Shown here piece after piece: positions 11,920 through 25,082 of a stretch of DNA of 64,000 nt. The translations under genes and the position numbers were made by a program. Positions within the stretch are counted from its first letter, which is position 1. Every line of letters begins with the position of its first letter. The notes beneath the pieces are model-generated. The model had not been told where the DNA came from. It made no database searches and saw only the letters and a list, made by a program, of their open reading frames with translations. The stretch comes from Capra hircus (Eukaryota; Chordata; Mammalia; Artiodactyla; Bovidae): NCBI RefSeq assembly GCF_001704415.2, contig NC_030814.1, positions 72,967,121 through 73,031,120 of the forward strand, written 5' to 3'.

Positions 11920-14900
11920 CCTGATTTTGCTAGAAATAATTCTGATAGCAATATGATTTTTATACTTTTGTAAATAACCATTTTCTCCTTCCTTCTGCCT
12001 ATTCCCCCCACTGAAGATTTTGAAATTTATATCCATAGCATCCTGATAGTAACTTAGGATGTGATTAAGTGTAGTTATTAATTTTAATTATTAGTGTTCT
12101 TCAGGTGTCTCTGCCCCTGAATCCATCTTAAGGTAAGAAGGAACTTTTCTTCCTTTATTTCTCTGAGTTCTTTTTCATCCATTTCTTTCTATTTTATCAT
12201 TCTGCTAGGTAATTTTACTGGAGTTTCTAAATCTACTGGAGCTTCTAAATCTACCTTCTATTTCTCTTTCTTTATATGTTTTCTTCATTTTACATTGGTT
12301 GTAGAGGATCTCTTATCCTTCTTGTCTAATGCAATAGTTTTTCCTTTAGTGGAACCCTTTAAACTATCAGTCTGTTTTTTTAGGCTTTGTTTGATCATTG
12401 CTTTATCAGGCACATTTTTAATTATAACTCTTTTTCAAAATAGCCTATTATTTTGTTGTTGTTGATGTAGTCTTTTCGTTTCAATGAGAATGCCAACTGT
12501 ATTTAAAGTTTTCTTTGGTGTCTTCTACTCCACCTGAATGATATTTCCTCATTTTAAATTCAGTAGCTTTGTTGCTAATTTTTCTTCAAATGGTTAGTGA
12601 TTCTTGGTTATTAGTATGTATGGTTGAAAGCATAGATGGAGGAGTGTTCATGCCTGGCTGGAGAGTATTTATACTCTTCAGCCAGATAAGACTCCATCCC
12701 TTGGGGGGGTAATAAGATTCTTACTACAGAAGCCTTCATGCAGGGACTGCAGGGTGAAAGGAGGAAGCACTGCTGAGCAGGGTGTTCCTGTTGCAGGATT
12801 TTGACCTCTAGGTTTGGGAGTGTTTTCCCGTAAATTGCTTGCCTTTATTTGCTTTGTTTCTCTCATCCCACCATCTACTCTGGAACTCTGCACAGATAGG
12901 AATCACATTTGAGAAAAGACACACATGCTTTTGTCAGCCATAAGCTTTATGTTTCTCTGGGCCTCTACAGTCTTTTTTGCTTATTTGAGATTTAGTTTTG
13001 CTGATTTGATTTTTTTTTCTTTTAATCAAATCTCTGATTTTTAGTTTATAGAATTTCCTCAGGTTTTCTGGCCTACAGTGGTATTCTTTCTTGTTTTACT
13101 GCACTATCAATGTTTCTTCCTTTAAAAAATATTTTTACTTTGTGTACAATTTGAATGAAAGGGGAAGAGGTAAATGTGTCCTTAGTTTTTGTTATAAGTA
13201 CAGATTTCAAAATGAAGACAGACTGAAAAAATAAAACTATTTAATGGAGACTAATCAACATTTTAAAAGAAGGAAAATGTACTGAATGTTTATAGTAGTT
13301 AATGAGTTTATAAAAGCCATTTATTTATCATTAACCTTCTTCATGAGTTCATTTTTTCCCCCTAGAAAACAAATCAAAGCTTACTGACTTTGGAGTAATT
13401 TCTTGGGCAATGTTTATTGTTCATCATCCTATTTAAGAGGAACTTGCATAAGTGGTATTTTTATTATGGTAACAAATGGATCATTTTGATATATTCAGTA
13501 TTGACCCATTTTATTAAGTAGGCATGTTATTTTCAAAAGTTGCATGGCCTGCCAGCATTTTTATTGATAAATTTTAACTTAGAAATATTAAAAGAAGTAA
13601 ACCTTAGGAATTTTAATGGGGATTATAAAAGAACTTTACTGTTTTGTCCTAGACAAGATTCAGTAAAAGACAAAAATCAGGTATTATATTAATAGTCATA
13701 CAAAGTAATAACCATCTGTACAAGTAAATTAACTACCTGTTAAAATGGAAAGATTGATTTTTATAACGTCATTTTAACTAGTTACATTTTTTAGAAAATG
13801 AGTGTAATATTAAATTAGGGCTCGAATGTCATATTTTTCATAATTGTTTCTGAAACAAAGTTTGCTAATAAGTGTTTAGAAGAGAATAAACATAATTTAT
13901 TTATGTATTGTTTTATTTATTGTATATGTACTCTATGTTTTTTCATTAAATTCTTAAAAAATAGGAAGATGTGGAGTAGCATTCTCTTTTAAAAGTTAGA
14001 AATTATTAACAAATCATTAAGATTGCTTTTGTATATGAATTTCATAATTCATTTTTGTCTTTTACATATTTTTAGCAAAACCAGTTCCTACTTTAGAGAC
14101 TTCAGTAACTTGTAGAAATTTGTTGCTTTTCTTTTAAAAGTGCACCTGCATCTAAAACTGATTAAAAAACATACTTAAAAAGAAAACTGCCATAATGAAT
14201 TACATTTCTCAGTACTACCTAATTTGTCAATATGACTGGTTTTGATTAAAAAGTTGATTACAATGTTCAAAACTGTTTATTTAATAGAAAAGCTGGATAC
14301 AGTCAGAAATAAGAGGTTTGCCTATGGAGATACTGAATCTGAAAATCTTGATGTGACAATTGCTATTTCCTTTTAAGGTTTTACTAATCTTTCTAGGGTA
14401 ATACCAAGTATAAATGGTTCTTCTACAAGTTTTGGGAGGATATTCTTGTTGTGGTAGGGGGATGGTGATGCTTTTATTTAACATTTATCATTTTAGTAAG
14501 ATTAGAGTGATGTTCAGTGTATTCTTATCATATCTTAGTAAAACTCTTTTATCAAATTGATCAGTATAGCCTATAGCTGAGTATTTCCAAAAATACATTA
14601 TCATGACTAGAAGCTTTTTCATTTCATTGCATTTATTTGGCATCTTTCTGATTATTGACCAAAATACTTGAGTCTGGCCTCTTTTCTTTGTTGGTATCCT
14701 TTTCTCATTTTATTTTATTTTATTTTCTCATATATGGACATACTTTACATACATCCATATCCCTGGCTTCTTCATTCCTATCAACCAACATGGATTTTTT
14801 AGTGCCTGACTTTTATCTTCACTTAACTTAAATTGTTCCTATTTGTAATTACTGCAAATTCAGTGCTCCTGTTCTGCATCTTCTTGATGTCTCAGCAACG

Positions 14901-14956
14901 GTATTTCTGACCAGTCATTCTTAGTGTTTTGACTTCAGAAATGTTCTCTTTTCCTT
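11920..14956. other. mostly unique intronic sequence
   Basis: AT-rich DNA with no recognised young repeat. Around 12370-12900 the sequence has the look of an old LINE or LTR remnant but I cannot name it. Frames at 12678-12893 and 14281-14484 (both minus) have no recognisable domain. Confidence 0.4.
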
Positions 14957-15197
14957 AGTTTTATAATAACTTTAGGTAATATTTGTTGAGCACTTAGTTT
15001 GTGTCATTCACTATGCCAAGCATTTTTCATGTCATATAATCATTGCTACAGTCCTGAGATTAGTTACTCTTATTATTCCCAGCCATAGAAAAGGAAAGTG
15101 GGGAACTGAGAGATTAATTACTTTGGGTGAAGCCATTTAACTAATAAGTGATGGAGCCAGGATTGGAACACAGGCAGTCTGACTTAAGAGCTGGTAC
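14957..15197 (+). mobile_element. MIR SINE
   Basis: Follows the MIR consensus order: ATTTGTTGAGCACTTAG, then GCCAAGCA, a TTATTATTCCC block, GAACTGAGAGA, and the final GGAGCCAGGATT with GGCAGTCTGACTT. It is near full length and ancient, predating placental radiation. Confidence 0.88.
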
Positions 15198-17065
15198 TTT
15201 CAACTTCTAGATGTTATATTGCTTTTATAATCAGTGTTTCCTCTCATCTTTTTCTGTTTGAGTCTAGGTGTTGATGATTGCATTTCTCCCACTCTCACCT
15301 ATTATGTTAAGTATTTCTGTATTCCTCAAAACTTTCCAAATATCAGTTAATGGAGTTTTCATCCCACTTGGAGTTATGGAAAAATTTATTTTTGTTGTCC
15401 TTTGAAATTAAATTTTAAGAGCGCAATCATTAAAGGGTTCAAAGTTAGACCTAAAAGGATGCAGAAATGACCTATATAGGTTTTTTTTGGAATCATATCC
15501 ATAATTCTTCAGTTTCCTATTTGGCAATACTATAACAAGACATTTTTATGGTTAGATTTCATCCTTAGCAGTTAAGATTTTATCTTTTTAGAGTTGTGGA
15601 GACTGAATTTAGGGCCAGATTTCTCAGTGTTAATTATTTGAGAGTGTGTAACTCAACTCATTATTAAATGGATGATTGTCTGAGCTGAAGATAAAATGCC
15701 TATGAATTCTGTTCTTTACATTCTGCACCAACTGAATGAAAATAATTTTTTATGACTTCAGTGCTTATTTCCAAAATAATTTGAGGTACAAGATAGGCCC
15801 ATTTGTACAATATTTGGCAATATTTCTATCTCAAATATTTTACAACCTTGCATTTAAAATGTACCATGTATTATCAGGAACCATTGTTTCCTTTTTTAAA
15901 AATGAGTATAAAATTAATAAACAGTGCTTTGAAAATTTAGTCACTAATAGAAATAGTTAATGTAGCAAGAAAAAAACTGGAAATAAGGTTTCATAGCTGG
16001 CTGTCATGACTAAAAATTTCTGTGTTTTTATAGAAGTTTAGTAACATATAGGCAGGCTTTTATTTATATACATACACATTTTAAAAAGTGAGTAGTTCTT
16101 ATTTTGCTCTTTGAGGACTTTTAAAAGCATGTTTTAAAAACTGGATATATTTGACTTACTTTAAAACAGTCCTTGAGATGATTAAGAGTAGAGAGAGCTG
16201 GACTTTGTCCAGAGTGTGAGCCTATACCCTGGTGTTTAAAATACCACCTTCAGAGCCTTTAACTAATAATAGCATGGTCCCTAAATCAAATTAACTGTTT
16301 CAGGTCCCAGCCACTTGCTGCTACTTAGGATCCTTCTGGCTCTGCTTTCTCAGGTATACGTTTTCCTTGGATGAATCCTAGTGATTAAAATGCAGGCCGT
16401 GGTGCTGGGGGAAGAGAAGGGTTTTATTTTGCAGATTTATTCAACAGTAATTGAGGCCAAATTTTAAATGTATGTTTGAAGCCATAGTATTGTTCAATAT
16501 TCTAGTTCATTCTCTTTAGTATTTTAAAAAATTACTGCTTAGTGAAAGTTCATTAGCCAGAACATTCCTTCATTAAAATCTAGCTCTGTCATGTTACAAT
16601 TCATTCCACAGCACCACACATCACTGTTACCTCCACCATAGCACTTAGCACGCAAAGATTTGATTTTCTACTATTCTCAGTCTCCTGTCTTATCAGGAGA
16701 GAAGAGGGCATTAGGTGCAGTGCCAGGTAAAAGGCAAATCAAAGTTTAATTTGAAAATAGCAGCCTGCAATCTTGAGACCCACCTGTTGGCAAACAGGAG
16801 ACAGCATTATGATCTCCTTTATGACTTTTGGGTCTGGGCCTTGCACCATATTGCTAATTTCTCACTTGCTTGTTTTTTGCCTAGTTAGCTTGGTGGAGAG
16901 AGAGAACATTTCTGTTAGATTTTGCAAAATGTCTTCAGCAACTTGAAAGATGTGTCATCTAAATGCAAAACATGGTCAGTCATGTTACTCTAAGGCTTGG
17001 TTGAATGATTTGAATGATTTGTCTTGCCATTCAAAGAATATTTACTTTTTTAAAGCAAGTCTGTG
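15198..17065. other. unique intronic sequence
   Basis: No recognised repeat. The frame at 15736-15960 is AT-driven and unsupported. Confidence 0.4.
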
Positions 17066-18134
17066 CCAAAGCCTTTGACTATGTGGATCACAATAAACTG
17101 TGGAAAATTCTTCAAGAGATGGGAATACCTGACCATCTGATCTGCCTCTTGATAAATCTGTGTGCAGGTCAGGAAGCAACAGTTAGAACTGGACATGGAA
17201 CAACAGACTGGTTCCAAATAGGAAAAGGAGTACATCAAGGCTGTATATTGTCACCCTGCTTATTTAACTTAAATGCAGAGTATATCATGAGAAACGCCAG
17301 GCTGGAAGAAGCACAAGCTGGAATCAAGATTGGCGGGAGAAATATCAATAACCTCAGATATGCAGATGACACCACCCTTATGGCAGAAACTGAAGAAGAA
17401 CTAAAGAGCCTCTTGATGAAAGTGAAAGAGAAGAGTGGAAAAGTTGGCTTAAAACTCAACATTCAGAAAACAAAGATTGTGGCACCTGGTCCCATCACTT
17501 CATGGGAAATAGATGGGAAAACAATGGAAACAGTGACAGACTTTATTTTTGGGGGGGCTCCAATATCACTGCAGATGGTGACTGCGGCCATGAAATTAAA
17601 AGGTGCTTGCTCCTTGGAAGGAAAGTTATGACCAACCTAGACAGTATATTAAAAAGCAGAAGCATTACTTTACCAATCAAAGCTATGGTTTTTCCAGTAA
17701 TCATGTAAGGATGTGAGAGTTGGACTGTAAAGAAAGCTGAGCGCTGAAGAATTGATGCTTTTGAACTGTGGTGTTAGAGAAGACTCTTGAGAGAACCTTG
17801 GACTGCAAGGAGATCCAACCACTCAATCCTAAAGGAAATCAGTCCTGAATATTCACTGGAAGGACTGATGCTGAAGCTGAAACTCTAATACTTTGCTTAC
17901 TCTAATACTTTGCTGCAAAGAGCTGACTCATTGGAAAAGACCCTGATGCTGGGAATGATTGAAGACGGAAGGAGTAGGGGATGACAGAGGAAGAGATGGT
18001 TGGATGGCGTCACTGACTCAATGGACATGAGCTTGAGTAAACTCCGGGAGTTGGTGATGGACAGGGAGGCCTGGAGTGCTGCAATCCATGGGGTTGCAAA
18101 GAGTTAGACACGACTGAACTGAACTGAACTGAAT
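17066..18134 (+). mobile_element. BovB LINE, 5'-truncated copy 2
   Basis: Starts inside the reverse transcriptase domain at the AKAFD-type motif (about 17067) and ends with tandem ACTGA units at 18112-18133. The 205-residue frame at 17014-17631 includes the YADD palm motif. A frameshift near 17550-17565, at a run of seven G, moves the coding potential into another frame (17502-17708), and further stops follow. An internal 17-bp tandem duplication lies at 17882-17915 (see findings). The endonuclease region is absent. Confidence 0.95.
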
Positions 18135-18230
18135 CCCTGTCAAGTAGGTGCTATTACTACCCCCGTGTTACAAATGAGGAAACAGGCAGAGAGCATTTCA
18201 TAATTTGTTCAAGATAGTGACTTCTGAAGA
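18135..18230 (+). mobile_element. MIR fragment
   Basis: CAAGTAGGTGCTATTACTA, then ACAAATGAGGAAACAGGCAGAGAG, matches the middle of MIR. It directly abuts the BovB 3' end. Confidence 0.65.
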
Positions 18231-18299
18231 TGGCTTTGAAAAACAAGCAGTTTGATACCAGTGGTCACACACTTAAGATCCTGTCCTAGAGCAACTTTC

Positions 18300-18800
18300 A
18301 TCCTGCTAGACAAATGACGGTCCATTCGCAGGGAAAGTACAGTACACAGTAGAATGTGTTAGGTGCCGCACTACTAGCTGAAGTATGGGAAGAACTCAGA
18401 AGGAGACTTGTTTGGGAGATGGGGGAAGGCCTCATGTAAGAGGTGCTTCAGTTGAGCCTTGACGAATGGCAGGATTTTGCCATGTGTAAGTTAGAGAAGT
18501 ACATTCTCATTGAAGAGGAAGTGGGGATAAAGGCATTGATTTGAGAAAATACACAGGTGTTCAAAGGTAGTAACTGGCACATTTGTATGGCATCCTTGCA
18601 GAGGGAACAGGAAGAAGATGATTCAACTTGCATTACACAAAGATTAAAGTGGAGACCTGGGAAATTTGAGCTTTTGCGAATAGTGAAGAATCTTTGGAGG
18701 GTCTAAACTCTAGAAAAGAAGTTCATGATCAGAATTGGATGGCTTGAAGGAGGAAGAGAAGAATGGCCATGAGACATTGAAACATGGGCAGAGATCATAT
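18300..18800 (+). repeat. possible ancient mammalian interspersed repeat
   Basis: Carries the order GGGGGAAGGCCTCATGTAAGAG, TTGAGCCTTGACGAATGG, GAGGGAACAGGAAG, GAATTGGATGG, resembling an old medium-reiterated element. Similar blocks occur at 28290-28560 and 40690-41120. The family name is not assigned. Confidence 0.4.
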
Positions 18801-18989
18801 TTAGTAATTGCATCAAATATTTAAAATATATTTTTACTCTGTAAGTAAATGAATACTTAAGATGGCCAATGTTAAATTGAATATGTGGAAAAGGAAAATC
18901 TTTGTGCTTACCCAGACCTTTAAATAAAATGCGTAGATTTTCATTTAAACTTGAAAACTCAATTTTCTGATATTAAGTTATAGATTCTA

Positions 18990-19197
18990 ATACCAGTCAA
19001 AAGTCAAAGTGTTAGTCGCTCAGTTGTGTCCTACTTTGCCCCATGGACTGTAGCCTGCCAGGCTCCTCTGTCCATTGGTATTACCCAGGCAAGAATACTG
19101 GGGTGGTAGCTATTTCCTTCTCCAGAGGATCCTCCTAACCCAGGGATAGAACCCAGGGTCTCCCGCATTGCAGGCAGATTCTTTACCGCCTGAACCA
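18990..19197 (-). mobile_element. Bov-tA SINE
   Basis: Body GTTAGTCGCTCAGTTGTGTC at 19011 through CCTTCTCCAGAGGATCC, with the tRNA-derived head at the right (ATTGCAGGCAGATTCTTTACC). TTATAGATT occurs on both sides (about 18978 and 19206) and could be the target-site duplication, but spacing is imperfect. Confidence 0.9.
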
Positions 19198-19200
19198 CCT

Positions 19201-21624
19201 TCAAATTATAGATTATTTAAAAATGGAATTGTTACATTTTCTTTTTTAACTGTAGGATACTATTTGAATGGAAAGTGATTATCCAAAATGGAATCCTGAC
19301 AAGATTTAACATTTCTTTTTTCTATGATGATGTTATAAAATATTTTATAGATTTTAGTGTTTCATATCTATCTTGGAAGATATTCCCTTAAGCTGAAGAA
19401 ATCGGTCTGAGTTGATGCAACAGAAATAAATCTACCTTCTAAAGAACTACTCCTATTATGCTCTTTAAATCTCTTTCTATAACCTGACAATATTTAAAGT
19501 ACATCATTAAAGTGAGTTGTACTCACAGCAAAATTTCATTTTTAATCATGTGAATGGTCACACATGAATATCCTGTACTTCAAAGCAGTGTAATAGTGTT
19601 CTTTGAACATAGTATTTCTAGAAGAAAGATTTCCTACATGCTTGCCAGTTGGAAGGCTGATACAGTTGAAGAAATTTGGGCCACTCACCAAAGTTGTGAT
19701 TTCCTAACCCATTTTGTGAACCAAGTTATACTGAGGTCATTATGCAGACTGATTTCTCCTTAATGATTTTCACATTTTACTTCACAGGTTATGTTGACCT
19801 TTGGATTTCAGGCAGTAAATCAAATAAAACATCTTACTTAGATTAAGTTAGAAAAAAATGAATTATTTTGAACCATACTTTTGTCTAGTATCTTTTTTCA
19901 GACAGTTTCATGTTACTTTTTATGATTTTTATGTAATAAAATGATGTGTTTTTATTTTATATTTGTCCCTTATCTTTTTATAAAAGCACCTCTAAATATA
20001 GTATGTTGATTCTTTTCAGCTATTTTAGCCTCTTCCTAATAAGCACCTCCCTCTCAACTTTCCATGAATGTGCTATGTACTGAGAAATGCTTTTTAACAA
20101 TTATTCTGGTTCCTTAGATTGTAAGCCATCTTCTCTTGTATACATATATGTTATTAAAGAAGATAATGATCTTCCACCTCTAATGATCTGTGTCTTGCTA
20201 GTGTTAGTTCTTTACCTAGAGAAATAAGGAACAGGAATGGGAGAAATAGTGGATACTCTTCTTTATTCCATTTCTGTATATTCAAGTCCCATCTCCAAAT
20301 ACTAGGTTTAATTTTACCTCTATTACAAATTTGAAGTGAAGGTAAAAGATATTAATTTCCATTTTTCCCCTTTATTTTCAACTTTCTAATCTAAGGTTAA
20401 TAACTAGAGGGCATTTAAAAAAATCATTCTTCTAATCTTGATGTAGTTAAGAATTATATTTTTACATTTTTAAGTCTTTTGTTTGTTTCTCATTTCCTTC
20501 TTTGTATTTTTGTTTCTGCCAGTTTTTATCCTTCTTCTAAAGGTAAAAAGATGAGATGCTTGGTGGCAAATTTAATTGTATTCTTTATTTACTCTTTTTT
20601 ATGGGCAAAGTGGGAACCTAAATTATATCTGGGTGTTGGGTTATTTGAATATCAGCTCTGTTAGTCCCTGTAAATTTTAAATATTGCATAGTTAGAAAGG
20701 AAAAGGTATACTGGGAGAAGTTTATGGAGAGCTTTGACTTCTGGTCAAAAAAACGTAGAACTTTTAAGTGTTGGTAATGAGGGAGATACTGACCATTTTT
20801 ATTAGAAGAGCAACTTGATAAAAGTGGCACTTTAAAAAACTGAATATGGCATCTGTATTTAGCATGATCTAGAGAATGATGAGATTGAAGAAAAAAATTT
20901 ATGCAAATTCAACATTCTACACTTGATCTTAACCTAAAGGTCAAGAAGCAATGCAAACACAGCATTCTAATTTTTGAGAAATTGGTGCTTAGACCAAGTA
21001 GTGGCTTGTGGAATGAGAAGGAAAGGGGAAGGGTTGCTGCTTTCTTTAATATAATAATTTTGGTAAGCATTCCCAAATGCAAGTGTAGGTGTATTACCTA
21101 CACTTGCCTAATGTACTTCTTATACTTCAGAACCTATCTCAAATCTGGTTCCTGCTGCATAAATGTAAGTGCTCTCCACTTCAAACCGAGACCAAACTGA
21201 GAGCATGATCAGTAATGTGGTTCTTAATCCTAAGCCACCCACATGGAAGATCATCTTTTATGAAGGGCAACAGTTAGCTCTATTACCATTAATATGCTTT
21301 CCAATTAGTCTGGCCCATCTCGAAAGAGCCTTTGTCTATTTGGAAGAGTTCTGATTTGCAGCATTGGCCTTGGCTACTTTTATTTAAGCCAGTGTCTTCA
21401 TAAATGTCTAAAAGAGAAACTCTTAAACCGTTGTTTCACCCCACTTTAGGTAACATTGCTCCACACAGATAATCTGTATTTTTTAAAAAATCATTAACTT
21501 TTTCCAAATACGTGACACAACTCGGTCTTTGTTCACAGCTCTTGGCTAAATTCCACCAGCCTTACTGATTTTATATTTGTTAGAGCTGACTTGAAAGTGA
21601 AAATCACTTGTTACCACTTTCTGT
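19201..21624. other. unique intronic sequence
   Basis: No recognised repeat or exon. Several frames of 60-99 codons exist (for example 20901-21200) but none shows a domain or splice context. Confidence 0.4.
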
Positions 21625-23235
21625 TTAGTTCATTAGTCGCTCAGTCATGTTCGACTCTCTGTGACCCTATGAACTGCAGCATGCCACGCCTCCCTGTCCA
21701 TCACCAGCTCCCAGAGCTTGCTCAAACTACATCCATTGAGTCGGTGATGCCATCCAACCATCTCATCTTCTGTCATCCCCTTCTCCTGCCTTCAGTTTTT
21801 CCCTTCATCAGGGTTTTTTCCAATGAGTCAGTTCTTCACATCAGGTGGCCAAAGTATTAGAGCTTCAGCTTCATCATCAGTCCTTCCAATGAATATTCAG
21901 GACTGATTTCCTTTAGGATTGACTGGTTGGATCTCCTTGCAGTGCCAGGTACTCTGAAGAGTCTTCTCTAACACCACAGTTCAAAAGGATCAATTCTTCG
22001 GTGCTTTCTTTATATTTCAACTCTCACATCCATACGTGACTACTGGAAAAAACATAGCTTTGACTAGATAGACCTTTGTTGGCAAAGTGATGTCTCTACT
22101 TTGTAATATGCTGTCTAGGTTGGTCATAGCTTTTCTTGCAAGGAACAAGCGTTTTTAAATGGCTGCAGTCACCATTTGCAGCCCCCAAAATAAAGTCTTT
22201 CTCTGTTTTCATTGTTTCCCCATCAATTTGCCATGAAGTGATGGGACCGGATGCCATGATCTTATATTTTTGAATGTTGAGTTTTAAGCCAACTCTCCTC
22301 TTTCACTTTCATCAAGAGGCTCTCTAGTTCTTCTTCACTTTCTGCCATAACGGTGGTGTTATCTGTGTATCTGAGGTTATTGATATTTCTCCTGGCAGTC
22401 TTGATTCCAGCTTGTGCTTCATCCAGCCAGGCATTTCTCATGATGTACTCTGCATATAAGTTAAATAAGCAGGGTGACAATATACAGTCTTGATGTACTC
22501 CTTTCCCAATTTGGAACCAGTTTGTTGTTCCATGTCTGGTTCTAACTGTTGCTTCTTGACCCTGCATACAGATTTCTCAGGAGGCACATAAGGTGGTCTG
22601 GTATTCCTATCTCTCGAAGAATTTTCCACAGTTTGTTGTGATCCACACAGTCAAAGGCTTTTGTGTAGTCAGTAAAGCAGGAGTAGATGTTTTCCTAGAA
22701 CTCTCTTGCTTTTTTGATGATCTAACCAGATGTTAGCAATTTGATCTCTGGTTCCTCTACCTTTTCTAAATCCAGCTTGAACATCTGGAAGTACACAGTT
22801 CATGTACTGTTGAAGCCTGGCTTGGAGAATTTTTGAGTATTACTTTGCTAGTGTGTAAGATGAGTGCAATTGTGCGGTAGTTTGAGCATTCTTTGGCATT
22901 GCCTTTCTTTGGGATTGGAATGAAAACTGACCTTTTCCAGTCCTGTGGCCACTGCTGAGTTTTCCAAATTTTCTGGCATATTGAGTGCAGCACTTCACAG
23001 CATCATCTTTTAGGATTTACAATAGCTCAACTGGGATTTTATCACCTCCACTAGCTTTGTTCATTGGAGAAGGAAATGGCAACCCACTCCAATGTTCTTG
23101 CTTGGAGAATCCCAGGGATAGGGGAGCCTGGTGGGCTGCCGTCTGTGAGGTCGCACAGTCGGACACAACTGAAGTGACTTAGCAGCAGCAGCAGCAGCAG
23201 CAGCTTTGTTCATAGTGATACTTCTTAAGCCCCAT
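21625..23235 (-). mobile_element. BovB LINE, 5'-truncated copy 3, interrupted by a SINE
   Basis: The minus-strand 3' terminus is at 21625 and the recognisable BovB ends near 23235. Reverse-transcriptase fragments are seen at 22262-22567 (YADD changed to YTDN) and 22766-22993 (upstream part of the RT domain, PKKGNAKECSNYRT). The altered catalytic motif and the frame breaks show a dead copy. A BOV-A2 monomer at 23065-23201 splits it, so BovB resumes after 23213 with AGTGATACTTCTTAAG. Confidence 0.93.
23065..23201 (+). mobile_element. BOV-A2 monomer SINE nested in BovB
   Basis: Starts TGGAGAAGGAAATGG and ends in CAG repeats (23181-23201). The 12-bp target-site duplication AGCTTTGTTCAT is perfect at 23053-23064 and 23202-23213. 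That sequence is itself BovB, proving the SINE arrived after the BovB copy. Confidence 0.97.
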
Positions 23236-24345
23236 TATCTTAAGGCCCTTATCACTTTGGAGCTACACAAAATTTAACCTGTTCTTAAATAAAGTTATAT
23301 TCCAGTCACCTATGGAATAATCTATGTCTTAATTCCTTGTTCCATTAATCTGTGATTTTTGAAGCAGCTCTATGTGACCTGTCATAAAAAAAAGTGATAT
23401 TTGATGGATACTCAGCATTCTGTCATTTTTTTCTCGTCTAGGTTAGGAAATGTCTTTGAAACCCCTGTTTATTTTCTAGAACTGTAAAATGCTAGAAATT
23501 CTGTAAAGCAGTTTCAGGTTCACAATTATTATTGAGAACTTTTTAATATGTTATTTAAAGGTTTGTTTTATTAACTTGGCCTAGGTCACAAAGCTCATTA
23601 ATATTAATGACTAGGCTTCTGAGGCATATAGCTTCTCTAATCATCAACAGATACAAAATGTTAAGCCAGACTGTATAGCTTTATTATGTTATGAGTCATT
23701 TCAGGCAAACATCACATGTAACAGGCAAGAGCTGAACAGTCCAGTTTTAATGTTTCTGAGTCAAACCTTTGGCTTTTTATTTCTCTTTGTAGATAAACTA
23801 TAGAGTTTTTAAATTGACATGGAAGCATATTTTCATAGACTTCATATGAATATATAATTCATTAAAATGCTTGGAAATAATCATTCAGAACATTTTTTAT
23901 TAATCAAATTTAGATAAAGGATAAACCTGGAGGCACATTTACTTTTTTAATACTACCAATTTTAAAATCACATTTTTCTTCTCTTAAAGAAGTTTGCATG
24001 ATATGAGATCTTACTGTTGTTTGAAAATTTATATAAATAGGAGCTATTAAGTGATATATTCTGTTTATTCCAAAGAGATGATCTAACAGTCTCTGTAGCT
24101 GTCTCTAGCTTTTCCTATAAAATAGCAGTGCATCAAATGGTAGTGAAGAGGGCCTGAAATTTCATCCTTGAAATGAATAATTATGCTTTATTCAATACAG
24201 CTGATTTTACTTTCTTCTACTAGCATATAAACAACAGGTCCTTTTAAACTAGTATTAGTGAACATAATTTGGAATATGAAAGCTTATTAGGTCACTTTTG
24301 TTAAGTAGAGCTAATAATTTGAGGCATTTGTGTACAGTAGGGATT
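23236..24345. other. unique intronic sequence
   Basis: AT-rich, no recognised feature. Confidence 0.4.
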
Positions 24346-24527
24346 GGCAAACATCTTTTCTGCAAAGGGCCAAATAGTAAATATTTTTTAAACACAAAAG
24401 CAACCACAGACCATACATAAACCATACATAAACAAATGAGTGTGGCTGTGTTCCAATAAATCTTTATTTATAAACACTGACAGCAAACCACATTTAGCCT
24501 GTGGACTATAGTTTACCAACCCCTGGT
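24346..24527 (+). mobile_element. non-autonomous DNA transposon fossil (hAT/MER type)
   Basis: Landmarks in order: GGGATTGGCAAACATCTTTTC, TGCAAAGGGCCAAATAGTAA, GGCTGTGTTCCAATAAATC, TTTATTTATAAACA and GGACTATAGTTTACCAACCC. The two ends are imperfect inverted repeats (TTGGCAAAC against GTTTACCAA). The same family, in the other orientation and broken up, occurs at 42998-44012. I am confident it is a MER-type DNA element, less so of the exact family. Confidence 0.75.
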
Positions 24528-24869
24528 CTTCATTCGTTTGAATTCTTCATTTTCTATGCACCTCTTTAATCAACTGGTGTTGGCTTCTTCTTACCAAAAC
24601 ACCAAAAATACTTTGGCCAATGTCAGTAGCAAAATAAAAACTTCCTAGTCCTTTTTTCAGTTGGGTTTGGGGAGCCTTGACACTTGAATTGCTCCTTCTT
24701 AAAACTCTTTTATCTTTCTTTAGGGTCCATGATAGCACTTTTTGAGTTTTTCTCCTACCTCTCAAGACATTTGTCAGATTTTGTTTTTGCAAGGCCCTAC
24801 TTTTTTTTTTTTAATAGCTGATTCCTTAAATATTAGTGTGCATTAGGGATCTGTTTATATTTTATATTG
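24528..24869. other. unassigned sequence with a small basic antisense frame
   Basis: The minus frame 24547-24792 (81 codons) is rich in Lys and Arg but has no recognisable motif, splice context or promoter. Probably chance. A poly-T run at about 24800-24813 follows. Confidence 0.3.
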
Positions 24870-25082
24870 TTTCCAGAATAGGCAGTCTATAGGCACAGAG
24901 AGTAGATTGCTGTTGGGACAAGGGGTTAGGAGGGAGGGTTGGTAGATGATAGCTAAAGGGCCCATGGCTTCCTTTTGGGGTGATGAAAAGGCTCTAAAAT
25001 TAATGTGGTGATAGTTACATAGTTCTATGAATATACTAAAAAACTAATGAATTATACACTTTAAATGGGTGCATTGAATGGT
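24870..25082 (+). mobile_element. old L1-type 3' region
   Basis: TTTTGGGGTGATGAAAAGG, then TGAATATACTAAAAAACTAATG, ACACTTTAAATGGGTGCA and TGGTATATGA match a well-known mammalian L1 3' UTR order. A BovB piece abuts its right end. Confidence 0.6.

Noticed and set aside
17014..17631. 205-codon open frame as a host gene
   Set aside because: BovB RT sequence with a frameshift at a G run. The first 17 codons are flanking intron read in frame by chance.
24547..24792. 81-codon basic minus-strand frame as a ribosomal-protein-like pseudogene
   Set aside because: Lys/Arg-rich, but no recognisable ribosomal protein order and no poly-A tail or TSD arrangement typical of a processed pseudogene.
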